DNA from: Agrypnia vestita
Taxonomy: Eukaryota; Arthropoda; Insecta; Trichoptera; Phryganeidae
Assembly (NCBI GenBank): GCA_016648135.1
Contig: JADDOH010000159.1
Coordinates: forward strand, 1-64,000
Length of the DNA: 64,000 bases
Direction of reading: 5' to 3'
Shown here: positions 1-11,665 of the stretch, piece by piece
Layout: every line of letters begins with the position of its first letter
Position numbering within the stretch: position 1 is the first letter of the stretch
Notes under the pieces: model-generated
Told to the model about the DNA's origin: nothing
The model's input: the letters and a program-made list of their open reading frames with translations, nothing else
Databases searched by the model: none
Translations under genes and position numbers: made by a program

Positions 1-80
1 AATACAGTTTCGTCTCTGTGAGATATCTATAATATACACTAATTGATTAATAATGTCTCTGTGACATAAATCCAGCACTG
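1..80 (-). repeat. Dispersed repeat family A, copy 1 (cut by window edge)
   Basis: On the minus strand this reads into the motif ATCTCACAGAGACGAAACTG, which matches the start of copies at 6829, 45829 and 51213. A second related motif (GTCTCTGTGACA) lies about 45 bases further in. The copy is truncated by the window edge. Confidence 0.55.
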
Positions 81-1010
81 TTCTGAAAGATTTGAACAAA
101 CTCAAAATATTCTGAAGACTCATTTTCGCTTGAAAATCACTCACACCACTCGCAAACAATCTTCATGGTCCTCACATTATCACACTTCACATCAATGTAG
201 CGTCAGCAGTTGCTGCTACAAAAATTCATTCACCTTTTTTTTATCACACCTCGTATATCAGAGATTATATTAGAAAATCTCGTAAACCATTTTGCCCCTT
301 ATTTGATTCTCATTTGGGATACATAACAAATATTGAGCAGAATCACCAACTTTCGGGCAAGACCAGGAGTTTCGCGCCACGGTGTAAAGTCGCCTACCTA
401 CCCCAGTGTGAGTGAAGTGAAAAATCTTTTTTAGGAAATTAATCCCGCTTTCTGAACGTGTCAAATTAAAAGCTGGAGCACCGGGGAGAGAAAGGGTGTC
501 GCCAGCCAATTGTAATACAAGCAGCGGCAAAATATTTCTCTCCGACCATTGCAATATTGTGACAGTTGACAGAAGGACAAATCGTTCCGCGACGTTCTGC
601 CCCCGCCTTTTATGAATAAATACGATCTTAGGGTTGTTATAACGCTCCGGAAACGTCCATCCCCCATTTGTTATCCCGCTTTCCTATTTGTTCTCTCCGG
701 TAATAAGTTCACCCCGTCAAGTGACCCCGCCGCTCGCTGAGCACATCTGCGGGGGGTCTTGTAATAGTACCCTGTGTGTGCAATTAGAAAAAATACATTA
801 TTCCGCTTCCACTGATTCCCTGTCAGGAGAGAAAAAGATTGCTATGCCGTATACCTACATTCTATCGTATTAATGTTAATGTAGTGTTAAGTTGTGTCTA
901 AAAATATGAAAGTCAAATAATATACCTTATTTCTTTAAAAAATATATGTTTTGTGTACACTAAACGTGAAGACATGAGCACTATTGCGCGAACGACTTAG
1001 GCGAATGACT
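81..1010. other. Intergenic, no gene recognised; GC-richer patch
   Basis: No exon with convincing splice sites was found. Bases roughly 560-830 are richer in G+C than their surroundings. Short ORFs occur on both strands but none resembles a known protein. Confidence 0.4.
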
Positions 1011-1016
1011 TATTGC

Positions 1017-1136
1017 GGCGCCACACTACGCGGGTCTTCCGCTGTCTTTTCGGTCGCGGAACACCGCTACACTTCTTTCCATACAATATGGGCTTATCAA
1101 ACACACTACGCGGATGGTCGGTCAATCAATTTATTT
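1017..1136 (-). mobile_element. MITE family B, partial copy
   Basis: This matches the reverse complement of the element at 39754-39931. Both carry the block GTCGCGGAACACCGCTACA, then TTTCTTTCCATACAA, GCTTATCAAA and CACTACGC. It begins with GGCGCCACACT, the same terminal sequence as the full copy. The distal end has decayed. Confidence 0.65.
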
Positions 1137-2485
1137 AATATACTCGTTTATTTATTTTAACTTTTATTTATGTACTCGTTTATTTATTTAATTTTTTAAA
1201 GTTTATTACTTATTTTAAATTTTTTTTATAATAAGATTTTTCTAAATAAACTTTAAAAAGTAAATAGAGAAAGAAATGAAGCATTTTAATTGTTTAAATA
1301 TGGTGAAATTATGCATACACGTATGCTACATTTTAAATATTTAATTTATAAATACATACTGGTACATGACTAGTACATGGAAAGTTGGATCTAATCACAG
1401 CGGAGGAGCTCCACGGGAATGGACATGACGCATCCATTGTTTTTAAAATATTTTTAAATAATAGTTTAATAGTGTCATTAAAAAAAACCTCTTTGTAAAA
1501 AAAATTACTCAATTTCTACTTAAATTTCAGACTCCCAGGGTGGTGCTTATAATAACAATAAGGAAACAATCCTGTTTACAATACAAATCCTACAATACTG
1601 TACACAATACAATACCATAATTTTCGCGATCATTACGTAATCCATCACCATTTTTCTGGAACAAATTGTTTTCCTTTGTATTGACACGTGAAGGCGTGCA
1701 GATGTGCGAGTGCGGTTATGTAAAACACGTATAAACATTCGTGTCGGCCGGGAAGGGATGGCTCGGCGTTTAGCGCATTAAATATTGACAGGGAAAATAT
1801 AAGCGGCGGAGAGCATCGGGCGTCCGTCCTGCGGGTGTCGTGTTCCGGTGATTCTTCCGGGCACACTTAAGTGCTTATCCGCTGTCTCGGGCCCGGGAAA
1901 TATTTTTATTTACACCTCCGTCTCCTGTACATTTGCAATAAGATATATTATCCATTTGTATAATTTAAATGCTATCGCATTTCCAAATATAAATAGGGTC
2001 GTGAAAATTCCAACAAAAGATTTTTTTATTTGAGGGGGGGGTCGGCGCATTGGCTTTGCCTCAACCGCGGATCTTCCGCTAGTAAATCTCATACATGCGT
2101 CATATTGCCCCTGCGCAGAAAATGGTTTTCTAGTTCGAAAAAATACTCTTAAAGGAAAAGGCGAATGAGTCAATAAAATCAAGTTTTGAGTTAAGTATAC
2201 AGGTTTTTTCTTAAGATACATATTTAGCAGATAAAATAAAATGAAAAGAGACTTTTTTTGAAAAAGGAAAATGACATGATTAATTATTTGAAAAAATTGA
2301 CAAGAAATAACGGCATTAGTCAGCTTGGTTCGTTGTTCTTGTGCAAAAAACAAAACTACTGGCGCAAAAATTCGATAAAAAAAGGCTTTAAGACGAAATT
2401 CCCAAATTTTGTTTTGGCTCTCCTGAAAACCTGCATTATTTGACTCATTCGGTTTTAGTTAAATAAATAAAATTGTATTTTAAAT
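1137..2485. other. Intergenic, no gene recognised
   Basis: AT-rich DNA with one GC-richer island (about 1740-1910). ORFs of 60-147 codons here have biased, low-complexity composition and no recognisable domain. No repeat shared with the rest of the window was seen. Confidence 0.35.
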
Positions 2486-2489
2486 CTTC

Positions 2490-2545
2490 CTGGCTGGGAA
2501 CCGAATCCCGGTAGCGGTATTACCACTACATTACGAAGGGCTATA
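2490..2545 (-). repeat. Possible tRNA-derived SINE head
   Basis: On the minus strand there is a box-A-like stretch (TGTAGTGGTAATACCGC) followed by a box-B-like GGATTCGGTTCCCAGCC. The spacing suits a tRNA-derived promoter, but a full cloverleaf does not fold, so this is not called a tRNA gene. Confidence 0.35.
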
Positions 2546-2567
2546 ATTAAAACGTGAATGCAACCTT

Positions 2568-2950
2568 TTCTTCTTCTTCTTCTTCTTATTCTGGATTATA
2601 GATCTATTATTAAACTCGAGCTGTCTTCTTGGAATGTGAAGCACTAGCTATATTTCCACCTTTTTTGGGGTCTTCCTGGCGTGTGATGTCCCATGGTGTT
2701 TTGTGGAATTGGAATTTTGGAACATGGGGAATACTTATATTATCCATCCTATCCATGCGGTCTCTCCAGTACCGCCGTCTCTTCCGACCACATCTCACGA
2801 TGTCTTCTGTCTGACAGGTCTTTCTTAATTCAGAGATTCTAACCCTGTCCCCGAAAATCGTCCCTGTTCTTCTTCAGGGTTCTTTCATCTCAGACGTCCG
2901 AAAAAGACTTTTGGTCCTAACTGTGTCAGCCCTAGTTTCTATACCATAAT
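2568..2950 (-). mobile_element. LINE 3' end fragment (RTE/Jockey-like) with (GAA)n tail
   Basis: The minus strand encodes pieces typical of the C-terminus of insect LINE polymerases: a tract reading RCGRKRRRYWRDRMDRMD and, in another frame, TPGRPQKRW. The frames are broken. It ends in a (GAA)6-7 tail, seen as TTC repeats at 2568-2587 on the + strand. Insect LINEs of this kind commonly end in short tandem repeats. Degenerate and 5' truncated. Confidence 0.55.
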
Positions 2951-3885
2951 GTCATAATGGGCCTGATACAGATTTGGTAGATTTGGACCTTTATTATTGG
3001 TAAAAATAACCGTTTAAAAATATTTTAAGATTTTTACTATATTACCTTGTTACAAAGTGTACCAGAATTACCCTTTTTTTTATAAAAATAAATATTTGTA
3101 TTATAATTTGATTATAAGAGTGTACAAATAAAAAAGTAGTCAAAAGTCATAAAAAATCAGCATTATATACGGTGGTTCCTCGGTACACGTCCTTTATCCG
3201 TTCCGGATCCTTATACCATAAATAACGTAAACCAAACGAAATTTTCCCATAAGACTGAAAGGGAAAATGAAGTAAAACGTTCTCGTGAGAAAATCCTATA
3301 GATTGACACATAATATTATATATTTTAGATTTCGTAAGATGGCACAGAGCAGAAATTTGAGAGACCACAAGGAGGAAGTCAGTGAACGAAATGCTGCGTG
3401 TAGTGGCATACGAGAGACGCCCAGTCAGGATACACAAAAATGGAATGGTAGCCGTTGGTTGAACTTCGCCAAGTGATCTTCCAAGATAAGACACCACCTA
3501 GATCTAACGCAAGAAGAATAATGACACCGTATGACTTCTATGGACACTTTTTAATACAGCAAATTTTTCTAGATTTTTCTAGATTTTTCTAGATTTTCTT
3601 TACTTCCGGTTATAGGGATGTACTGAAACAAAATATAAAAAATCTTACTAGAAGAATGTTTAATAGTTCTGTCCAAACCCAATTGCTAAAGATAATCCAC
3701 AAAGCAATGAATATAATACCTGTACTAAATTGCGTGAAGTATTAATTTACAATTTCCTTCCATCCCTCCAGAGACCACGGCATATCCCCTTTATCAATAA
3801 TATTTTACATATTACTTGAGGGCTATAAAAGCAAAGACACCAATAAAAAATTGAATGCAGTCATCAAGGATTGCTATTATAGAAT
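2951..3885. other. Intergenic, no gene; short tandem repeat inside
   Basis: Holds about three tandem copies of a TTTTTCTAGA unit near 3565-3598. A short stretch near 3820 (GGGCTATAAAAGCAAAGACA) resembles the edge of repeat family R. Nothing else was recognised. Confidence 0.35.
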
Positions 3886-4558
3886 ACTAGCAGTTCATAC
3901 CCGGCGGTGCATGGGTTAAAGATTAAGTTGAAAATAAATTTGTGGGGGGAAACAAAGGTTTGATTCGAACGTTATTGATTTGCATCGAAAATATATCAGG
4001 GGGAGGAGAAAAGGTAAAAGGGGAGGGAGGAAATATAGCCTATGTTACCTGCCGAGTCCTAAAGAATAAGTTTCCAAATTTTGAGTTCGATCGGTCGAAC
4101 GGTATAGATTTGCATCGAAAATATATCAGAAGGAGAGGAAGGGGTAAAAGAGGAGAGGGAAAATGTAGCCATTGTTACCCGCCGAGTCCTAAAGAATAAG
4201 TTTCCAAATTTTGAGTCTGATCGGTCAAGCGGTACAGATTTGCATCGAAAATATGTCAGGGGGAGGGGAAGGTGTATGAGAATAGGGGGGGAAATATCGC
4301 CTATGTTACTCGCCGAGTCCTAAAGAATAAGTTTCCAAATTTTGAGTCCGATCGGTCAAACGGTACAGATTTGCATCGAAAATATGGCAGGGGGAAGGGA
4401 AGGGGTATGAGAATAGGGGAGAAATGTTGCCTATATTACCCGCCGGGTCCCAAAGCATAAGTATGCAAAATTTGAATCGAATCGGACCAACGGTGTGGAT
4501 TTGTATAGAGAACAGATAGACAGACAGACAAACAGACATTGAATTTTATAGGTATAGA
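3886..4558 (+). mobile_element. Composite interspersed element with internal ~130-bp array, copy 1
   Basis: The head begins ACTAGCAGTTCATACCCGGC. Five units follow, with anchor TTTGCATCGAAAATAT positions near 3981, 4111, 4241, 4372 and a diverged terminal one near 4502, so the period is 130-131 bp. Each unit carries GTTACCCGCCGRGTCCTAAAG, AATAAGTTTCCAAATTTTGA and GATCGGTCRAACGGTA. The tail is a (CAGA)n stretch followed by TTGAATTTTATAGGTATAGA. The same head, unit and tail occur at 4891 and 14596 in the same orientation. The head and tail style resembles the ends of non-autonomous non-LTR or SINE elements (inference). ORFs inside it are repeat artefacts. Confidence 0.85.
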
Positions 4559-4567
4559 TACTCTGAA

Positions 4568-4725
4568 TTCGAATTTTTATATGAAAAATAGCCTATAAAT
4601 TTATGGAAAGCGTCATTTCGGAAAGGATAGATACAAAAAATCAAGATTTAAGTACATTCTAAATTAGTAATCCTTTTTAATTTTTTAGATAATGCTACAT
4701 TTGCTTTTATACCCGTCACTTATTG
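4568..4725 (+). repeat. Repeat family R, partial copy
   Basis: Shares the run AGTACATTCTAAATTAGTAAT and a downstream TTTGCTTTTA with copies at 8876 and 59196. Only the central part is recognisable. Confidence 0.5.
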
Positions 4726-4890
4726 GCTAATTAAGATAATACATCATATTTCATTTGATATATGAGTTGCGACACTATTCCAAAAACGATTGTAAATATT
4801 TCTTACGCAACTGTAGATTGTGTATATATTATCTATTACATTTTACTTCATCACAAATTAAATAAACATTCGATTGGAATTTATTTATAA

Positions 4891-5502
4891 ACTAGCTCTT
4901 CGTACCCGGCGTTGCACAGGTTAAGTATTAAGTTTAAAATAAATTTGTGGGGGGAAACAAAGGTTCGATTCGAACAGTTTAGATTTGCATCGAAAATATA
5001 TCAGGGAAAAGGGTAAAATTGGAGGGAGGAAATGTCACCGTTGTTATCCGCCGGGTCCTAACGAATATGTTTCCAAATTTTGAATCCGATCGGTAAAACG
5101 GTATAGATTTGCATCTAAAATATATCGGGGTGAGGGAAAGGTGTAAAAGAATAGGGGGGAAATATCGCCTTTGTTACTCGCAGAGTCTTAAAGAACGGTA
5201 CAGATTTGCATCGAAAATATATCAGGAGAAGGGGGAGGAGTAAAATAATAGGGGGAAATGTCGCCTATGTTACTCGCCGAGTCCTAAAGAATAAGTTTCC
5301 AAATTTTGAATCCGATCGGTCGAACAGTACAGATTTGCATCGAAAATATATTAGGGGGAGAAGAAATCTCGCGTATATTACCCGCCGGGTCCTAAAGCAT
5401 AAGTATGCAAAATTTGAATCGAATCAAATCGGACAAACGGTGAAGATTTGTATAGAGAACAGACAGACAGACAGATAGTCATTGAGTTTTACAGGTATAG
5501 AC
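4891..5502 (+). mobile_element. Composite interspersed element with internal ~130-bp array, copy 2
   Basis: Same head (ACTAGCTCTTCGTACCCGGC) and tail (CAGACAGACAGACAGATAG then TTGAGTTTTACAGGTATAGA) as the copies at 3886 and 14596. Anchor positions are near 4986, 5110, 5207, 5336 and 5449, so unit lengths are 124, 97, 129 and 113 bp. The 97-bp unit has lost the segment between the CCTAAAG box and the next ACGGTA box. It lies 330 bp after copy 1, in the same orientation. Confidence 0.85.
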
Positions 5503-6827
5503 TGATTCTTATTGAGTTGTGAGTCATTCTGAACTTTGAAATGCATACACGTGTGGGAGCGCTACTTTACAAATGTCAATGTTATTCTTGAACTTTTAAT
5601 CGGAGTTTATCAAAATTGGATCCAACGGCGCATATACGATTTATAAAATTATTTCAATAATATTTGAAATGTAAACAACTACATGAATTTAAACTCACTC
5701 GATCTCTACAATTGGTTATGATTAAATATGGTTTTTGTGACGTTTATTTATGGAAATACACATCAGGTTGTATTTGAATTGACGGGGATATAAATATTAG
5801 ATGAAGAATAGGTATAATCGAGTAGTTTCGTAGCTATAGCCTGGATAGCCTAGCCCGCGGGACCGGGCCCCAGTAAGTTCCGGAATCCTTATAGTCAAGT
5901 AAATAATTGTATTTACATAATTTTGAGCATAATTATTCCTGATAAATAATCAAAAACTGGCATTCGGATAGATATATTTGTTAAATGCTGACGTTATGCC
6001 AACTATTAAATATTGTTTGAGTAGTTCATTATTTTATTAGTATCTCTAAAATTGCAATGTTAAACAGAAATATAGAACTTTGGCAGACGTATTGAAGTTA
6101 TTTGTATTCGCGAAATATGTGCTACGATAGTCGGGGGCACCAGTTTGGCAGATGACTATATGAATATAGTACCTACGTGTCGCCAATGTGGTAGATGTGT
6201 AGGTACAGAGTAATATCGCGAAGTAGGCGTTGCGTTTGACTGCTAGGTGTGGATGTATGTAAGATGCGTGTAATGTGAAGTGATCAGGTGATTGTGCCTA
6301 TATGTCGAAACATAATCACGTCTGAGCGTGTAGCAGTGGACACTGAAGGCGTATGCACAAACGGTACGTTGATGTGGAGGTGTATGACATGGCTGAGCGG
6401 GATGTGATACAGGATGAATTGAAAGAGTACCTACTCACACTTAACTCTTCGATTTATTGCAGGACACAGAATTTACATGTTGCAACAATATACTAGGAGA
6501 GAATTTAAGCGTGGTACCGCGGGCGCAGGTCGGCGAGAGTATGACGTGGTACCGGCGGCACCTTTCTGTCGCCTCGGACTTCTCATTGGGTAGTTTCTCT
6601 CGAGCGCGATTGGTCCATTTGGCACGCTCGAGAGACTAGAGTCCGGGCAGGTCTAGCTCACCACAGAACGAATGTTTGTTCTTTTTGCTCACTATATGAA
6701 ACAAAATATTGCGCATACCTTAAAGTTTTATTTGTACTGAAAAAACAGTAAATATTCAACCAGGAGCGTACTAGTGAATAATTATGAAATTAATGAAATT
6801 AATTTATCGATAATAATTAATATAGAA
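5503..6827. other. Intergenic; GC-rich patch with a short hairpin
   Basis: Mostly featureless. About 6440-6660 is GC-rich, starts with a good splice-acceptor-like TTATTGCAG at 6453-6461 and contains an inverted repeat around 6589-6639 (TTTCTCTCGAGCGCG versus CACGCTCGAGAGACTA). No protein family was recognised, so no exon is called. Confidence 0.35.
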
Positions 6828-6960
6828 AAGTCTCACAGAGACGAATCTATTTATATGAGGAATGCGAATTAAAGTCTTTACAGGGTGGCCCAGGGCTTAT
6901 GAACTATATGAGCTGGCTTAAGTGATCATTTTACACAATGCAACGTTCACCAATTTAATT
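6828..6960 (+). repeat. Dispersed repeat family A, copy 2
   Basis: Begins with the self-complementary GTCTCACAGAGAC, then AAGTCTTTACAGGGTGGCC, AGGGCTTATGA and GGCTTAAGTGATCA. The copies at 45826 and 51212 share these blocks in order. Confidence 0.65.
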
Positions 6961-8215
6961 ATGTTCTCAAAACATACATATAAAAATATTTTTAATGTTC
7001 TTGAGAGGTGGGTAGGGGTTTGGTAGGTATACATGCTTGCCCGGGGGAACAGTAAGTTGTTGCTACAGTAGGCGCATATGATGTGTAACATTTGACATCT
7101 CACAATTAAAAATATCAATTGAGCTGCAACAGAAATTAACATCAAAATGTAAAAAAGCTAATACTTATATATTTATTAATTAGCAAATACAAGTAAAAAA
7201 AAATGTATGTGCATTTATTTATTATTGAATTTTGCCGGACTAGGTAGGTACCATATATCTATATACGAATTTTTATTTAGAAATGGGTTTGGAAATGTGG
7301 TATATGTTTTTATTTACTTTCATAGATGGCGGTAGCGTGCCGCTATATATATTGTATGAAAACTTTGAATAAATATTTAAAAATAATCACATAAATTACA
7401 TAAAATTTGAGAATGTAAATCATTAAGGGTAGTTATTGTTTATATTAATGTGAAAAAATTAAGTATTTATTGGATAGTTTCGAAGATATAAGCCAAAATA
7501 TATCAAAGTTACAACATCCACACGCTTGACACCAGATGCGCAACATATATACAAAATCAGAATCGTTGAATGTTGAAAGTGTGCGTCTTCGCTGTGATGG
7601 CAGTTGCTGGACATTGATTTGTTTAAAAAAGATAATTTTTTTCCATCGCGCGCGCTCATTGGTCAAATGAAATTGCGCGCGCTTCCCCGGCGTCTAATTT
7701 CCTGTTACGCATTTCCGTCCCTTTTCACGAAATCATTACCACAAATTGCAGGAAAGCAAGAGGAAAGATGTTACACATCAAAAATATTAATAAATATATC
7801 GAACAACTCTTTTACAAATTGCGGTTTATGGAGTTCATTGTGTGTTAATGTGTAGGTATACTCATAAAGACCCGAGTCAAATATTAATGAACTTGTATGT
7901 TGGTGACAAGGTGATCATGGACGAAGAATATTTTAAAATTCTTCGTCTGTAATTATTCTTATTTGATTGGTATTTATTAATGTTGTGTTCTGTGTTTGTC
8001 ACATTTCGCCCTGTAAAAATGGCGATCAAACGATATATACGATAACGATACTTTCACGGATGTATTCGCATACTAAATGTATTGCTAGCAGAAAGAAATC
8101 GGATTGCTTCTAGGCTGTCCGCTTCGTGACCACCACTTACCGCGGCTCGGCCACGGTCGACGTACGCTCATCGCAGGCAAGCACTTGACATATTTGGCAA
8201 TGCAAGATGTTTTTT
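6961..8215. other. Intergenic, no gene recognised
   Basis: AT-rich with GC-richer spots around 7640-7700 (alternating CG runs) and 8110-8175. Short ORFs lack recognisable domains. Confidence 0.35.
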
Positions 8216-8220
8216 TTTTG

Positions 8221-8317
8221 TAGCAAAATTTAAAATAAATTAAATTTTAATAAATATTATTATTAAGTTCTACGGGTATAATATTTATTAAAATTTAATT
8301 TATTTTAAATTTCGCTA
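8221..8317. mobile_element. Short hairpin MITE
   Basis: Two arms of about 36 bp are near-perfect reverse complements: AAATTTAAAATAAATTAAAT and onward on the left, and its complement ending AAATTTCGC on the right. The loop of roughly 20 bp contains TTCTACGGGTA. It codes for nothing. Typical of a small foldback or MITE. Confidence 0.6.
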
Positions 8318-8517
8318 AAAATAAATATGGAATTCTGCAAATTAAACACAAAAACCATAAATAAACAATGCAAGATGGTTTGTGCACAATGTGTGTAAAC
8401 CAAAATAAGGGATAAAGTTTGTGCACAAAGTAAACGAAGTTCGTATCCATGAACAAGGTATACAATACAATATTTTGAAAATTGTTAAAAATATGTTTAC
8501 ATTTCAACTTCATATCA

Positions 8518-8791
8518 TATCGACGGTCCCTACGTATACCTACTGTTAAACCTGCAAAAATTCTTTTTTCGTTTTACTATCTTAAGTCATCCAATTTATC
8601 CTATATTTTCGGACAATGTTGAAAAAAAAATCAAATTTTTATTTCAAACAAAGCATATACCTATTAAAGGAAAATTGAAGATTTTCTTAACATTATCCGA
8701 AAATATAGAGTAAATCAGATGGTTAAAGATACTAAAAAGAAAAGAGAATTTTTTCAGATTCGACAGTACCTATACGTGGGGACCGTCGATA
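8518..8791. mobile_element. Inverted-repeat element, ~105-bp arms
   Basis: The ends read ATCGACGGTCCCTACGTATA on the left and, reverse-complemented, ATCGACGGTCCCCACGTATA on the right. Similarity continues inward past CCTATATTTTCGGA. No ORF. The structure fits a non-autonomous DNA transposon, superfamily not assigned. Confidence 0.7.
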
Positions 8792-8875
8792 ATTGTATTC
8801 GGTCGATATAATATTATAAGTCGAGAAAGATCAAATGTGGGGATTAAAGCAAAGGTAGCAATATGTTACTAATTA

Positions 8876-9075
8876 TGAGGTTTACTAATTTATAATGTAC
8901 ATAATTCGAGATTTCATAGGAAACATAGCCTATAAGTTTAAAGGAAACATGATTTTGGAAAGAAGAGATAGCTACATAAAATCTAGAATTCAGTACATTT
9001 TAAATTAGTAGGTAATTCCAAACATTTTTTTCATTTTAGGTCATTGCTGCCTTTGCTTTTACACTCCACAAATAG
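8876..9075 (+). repeat. Repeat family R, partial copy
   Basis: Shares AGCCTATAAGTTTAAAGGAA, a block ATTCAGTACATTTTAAATTAG and CTGCCTTTGCTTTTAC with the copies at 4568 and 59196. Confidence 0.55.
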
Positions 9076-10920
9076 CAAATAAATTAAGAATTCATATCAC
9101 AATACAATTGACAAAACTTCGTTTTTTTAGCGTGAGTACATCTGCAAGAGGAAACCTTAAACTATTGTGATATTTAAGCCCCAAAATGCATCCTCGACCA
9201 TCCAACTGCTCGATGCTACGTGCACATGAACCGTAGAAGCCCTCCATATTCATGGCGGCCGATATCGGCGCCTTGTTTAAACATTCCCCGCCAGGATGGC
9301 CGCCCCCTCGCCCCGGTGGGCCGATGAATCGAGAGCACGGACCATTTTGCCGTTTTACCGAATTTGATGTGATATCTGCCCGAAGATATTCACAAACAGG
9401 GGATTCCAAAATGTACAATTATTTATTGATTTGTACGAATCGAACAATGTTCTACAATTCACTGACAAAATGTATAGGTACTTTGTAAACACGTTAATGC
9501 CATTTTTCCGTATGATGTGCGAAGGGACGGAGTAATACTAAATACCTACCTACATAATTGAATAGCTTACTGGTGTAATGGTCATGACGCTCGCCTAATG
9601 ACCTGGTGGTCGGTGGTTCGAGCCGATACAACGTTATACTGTACAACGTGACAACATTATATTGAAATTATTTCGAAAAATACCTATGCGGTAGTTGAAA
9701 AAGGCCTCTCTGCTGAAATTTTTGCGATCCTTCTCCAATTCTTCCTTCGTCACTCCTAAGGCTGTTCGTCGAGACCTTAGGCATCCCCTCTAGGTCGGAT
9801 TTTATCTCGTAGAAATCATTGAAAAACTAATATTCTTTGTCGATCTTTGTCCACCTTATATATCTCGTAATATATTATTCAGATTTTAATATTTCGTAAC
9901 GACATGAAGAACAGTAGATTTTTTCTACTCTAAACACGTTCTACTCTAAACACCATAATGAACAATATGGAATATTTCCATTTTAAAAAATATATTTTCA
10001 ATGACTTTCAAATTCGTCTCGGATAATCTACATCTCGGTTAATCAGATCCCGGATCAAGAGTCTGCTGTGTATATAAATTATAGCGTTTAATAAAATAGA
10101 TAGCACCGACAAACAGAACACTATGTAGCTTCGCTTTACCTTGTATTTTGTCCCACGTTGGTTAACCCGGGCGATGCGGTGGCCATTAGATATTCAATAA
10201 CTTTAAAAGGTTTTCAAAAAACACGTACGAAGTCCATATAATGGCGGCCGCCTTTCGCCCTCCTCCCCCAGCGGTGTCAACATGGTATTCAGATATCATC
10301 TCTCGACAGAAAAATTCCCGCTACGATCGTTTTTATATCTGCAAAGGTGAGTTTCCTCTCACGGCTCCGGACGGACACATAAAAATATTACATCTCCGTA
10401 TAGGCCACGAATCATGATTGACGGAATATTTTGTTTTCCCCAGAGACATATTCTTTGAGCGGTAAAAAATCAAGAAACATATATTTTATTTTATTGTTAA
10501 TCTTTACTATCTTATTAGCACATTAAATCTCTTCAAAAACTTCTTATAAATAACTGTAACAATATTATTTCACTGGAAAAGTTTACCCACCGTGCACGCC
10601 TTTTAATTCAATTTAATGCATTTTTTGTTTACTTAAAGCCATGTATTCATTAGGGGACAAATTATCTCTCAACATCACGCGCGGCATAGAGTCTACGTGA
10701 CGTTGCAACGTCGCGCACTGTTCCGCGACGTCGCGCACAACATAGCGGGGCATTTCTACGTGCCGCGGAAACGTTGCCATGCGCACGGTAATCGAGCGAG
10801 CGCACGGGGACATCGGGCTGCGCGTCAGTATCACGTGGTATGTTTACAAGTGAATGCGTATGTGTTGTATCTGTTAACTGACATTATCGTGGGGAAACGA
10901 AATTATTGATGAAAACAAGA
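9076..10920. other. Intergenic with three GC-rich islands
   Basis: Islands lie at about 9240-9350, 10240-10390 and 10680-10850. The first two both contain ATGGCGGCCG. The second opens a 58-codon frame at 10241 (MAAAFRPPPP...) that crosses a donor-like CAAAG|GTGAGT at 10346. No family was recognised and no second exon was found, so no gene is called. Confidence 0.35.
9567..9640 (+). repeat. tRNA-derived SINE head
   Basis: Contains ACTGGTGTAATGGTCATGAC (box A type), then CGCTCGCCTAATGACCTGG and GGTCGGTGGTTCGAGCC (box B type). Related heads occur near 16475 and 50240. It lacks an intact acceptor stem, so it is read as a SINE remnant and not a tRNA gene. Confidence 0.5.
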
Positions 10921-11665
10921 TTTTTTTTTATTAGAGACACTAACAGGATAATAGGTTCATGATACTCTGATAATAAAACATTATAAGTGAAGACTACGCC
11001 CATTATCCCAATTACAAGTGTCTTCGGCACGCTCTAGTAACATGTATTTTTGCATTTAAATATATTTTACATGTACATTTATGTGTATTGTATAATTAGT
11101 GTTTGAATGTAATGCGATTAGTGTTTAATAAATACAATTGATTTAATGGATCTGTAGGTTCAGGTCATTGTTTAGAAAATGTATGTTGTGTATGAGTGAG
11201 TTTTTGAACGATGATAAGGTATCTGCAAGAATATCAGCATCAATGTTAGGGTCAGCACAATACAAATTATATGTGCGACAAAACCTTGTGATGGGAGAAA
11301 AGTAACCGACATTATTAGTGTGCTGGCTTATTCTAAAGAATCCAAGTTTCTTATACGGGGTTTAACATGCAAATTTATATCAGATAGAGAGAGAGAATCA
11401 ATAGCTCCGCTGAGAATCTTGTGTAGCACGACGAGATCGGATATTTTCCGTCAGACTTAAGTTTGTGCATCTTGAAAAAGGCAAGTCGATCTTCTTAGCT
11501 GTGAAGGTTATTGTGTTGACCAGCTTTGTATGACAAAATACGTAGAAACTTTTTCTGCACTCTCTCGATTCTCGTAACATGTGTTGTGTAATAAAGTGAC
11601 CAAATAACTGACGAATATTCCAATATACTTCGTACTAGTATGTATAGAGGATTTTTAAAGTCGTG
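10921..11665 (-). mobile_element. LINE 3' end (CR1/Jockey-type), copy 1
   Basis: On the minus strand this encodes the post-catalytic end of a non-LTR polymerase: NPLYILVRSILEYSSVIW, then a tract ending QKKFLRILSYK, then KMHKL. The layout matches the corresponding region of the LINE at 17385 (LYCTFVRSKLEYATQVW, QKKFIRFL). A stop follows and the frame then shifts. The 3' end carries an A-rich tail (AATAAAAAAAAA) at the left border. A second copy lies at 60375-60792, same strand. Truncated at its 5' end and inactive. Confidence 0.75.

Noticed and set aside
3942..5478. Several Arg/Gly-rich frames of 60-90 codons repeating KNKFPNFESDRSNGTDLHRKY
   Set aside because: They are translations of the ~130-bp tandem unit. 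Unit lengths are not multiples of three throughout, and frames break between units, so this is not protein-coding.
9567..9640. tRNA gene
   Set aside because: Box A and B are present but the acceptor and anticodon stems do not pair, and similar heads recur with SINE bodies elsewhere.
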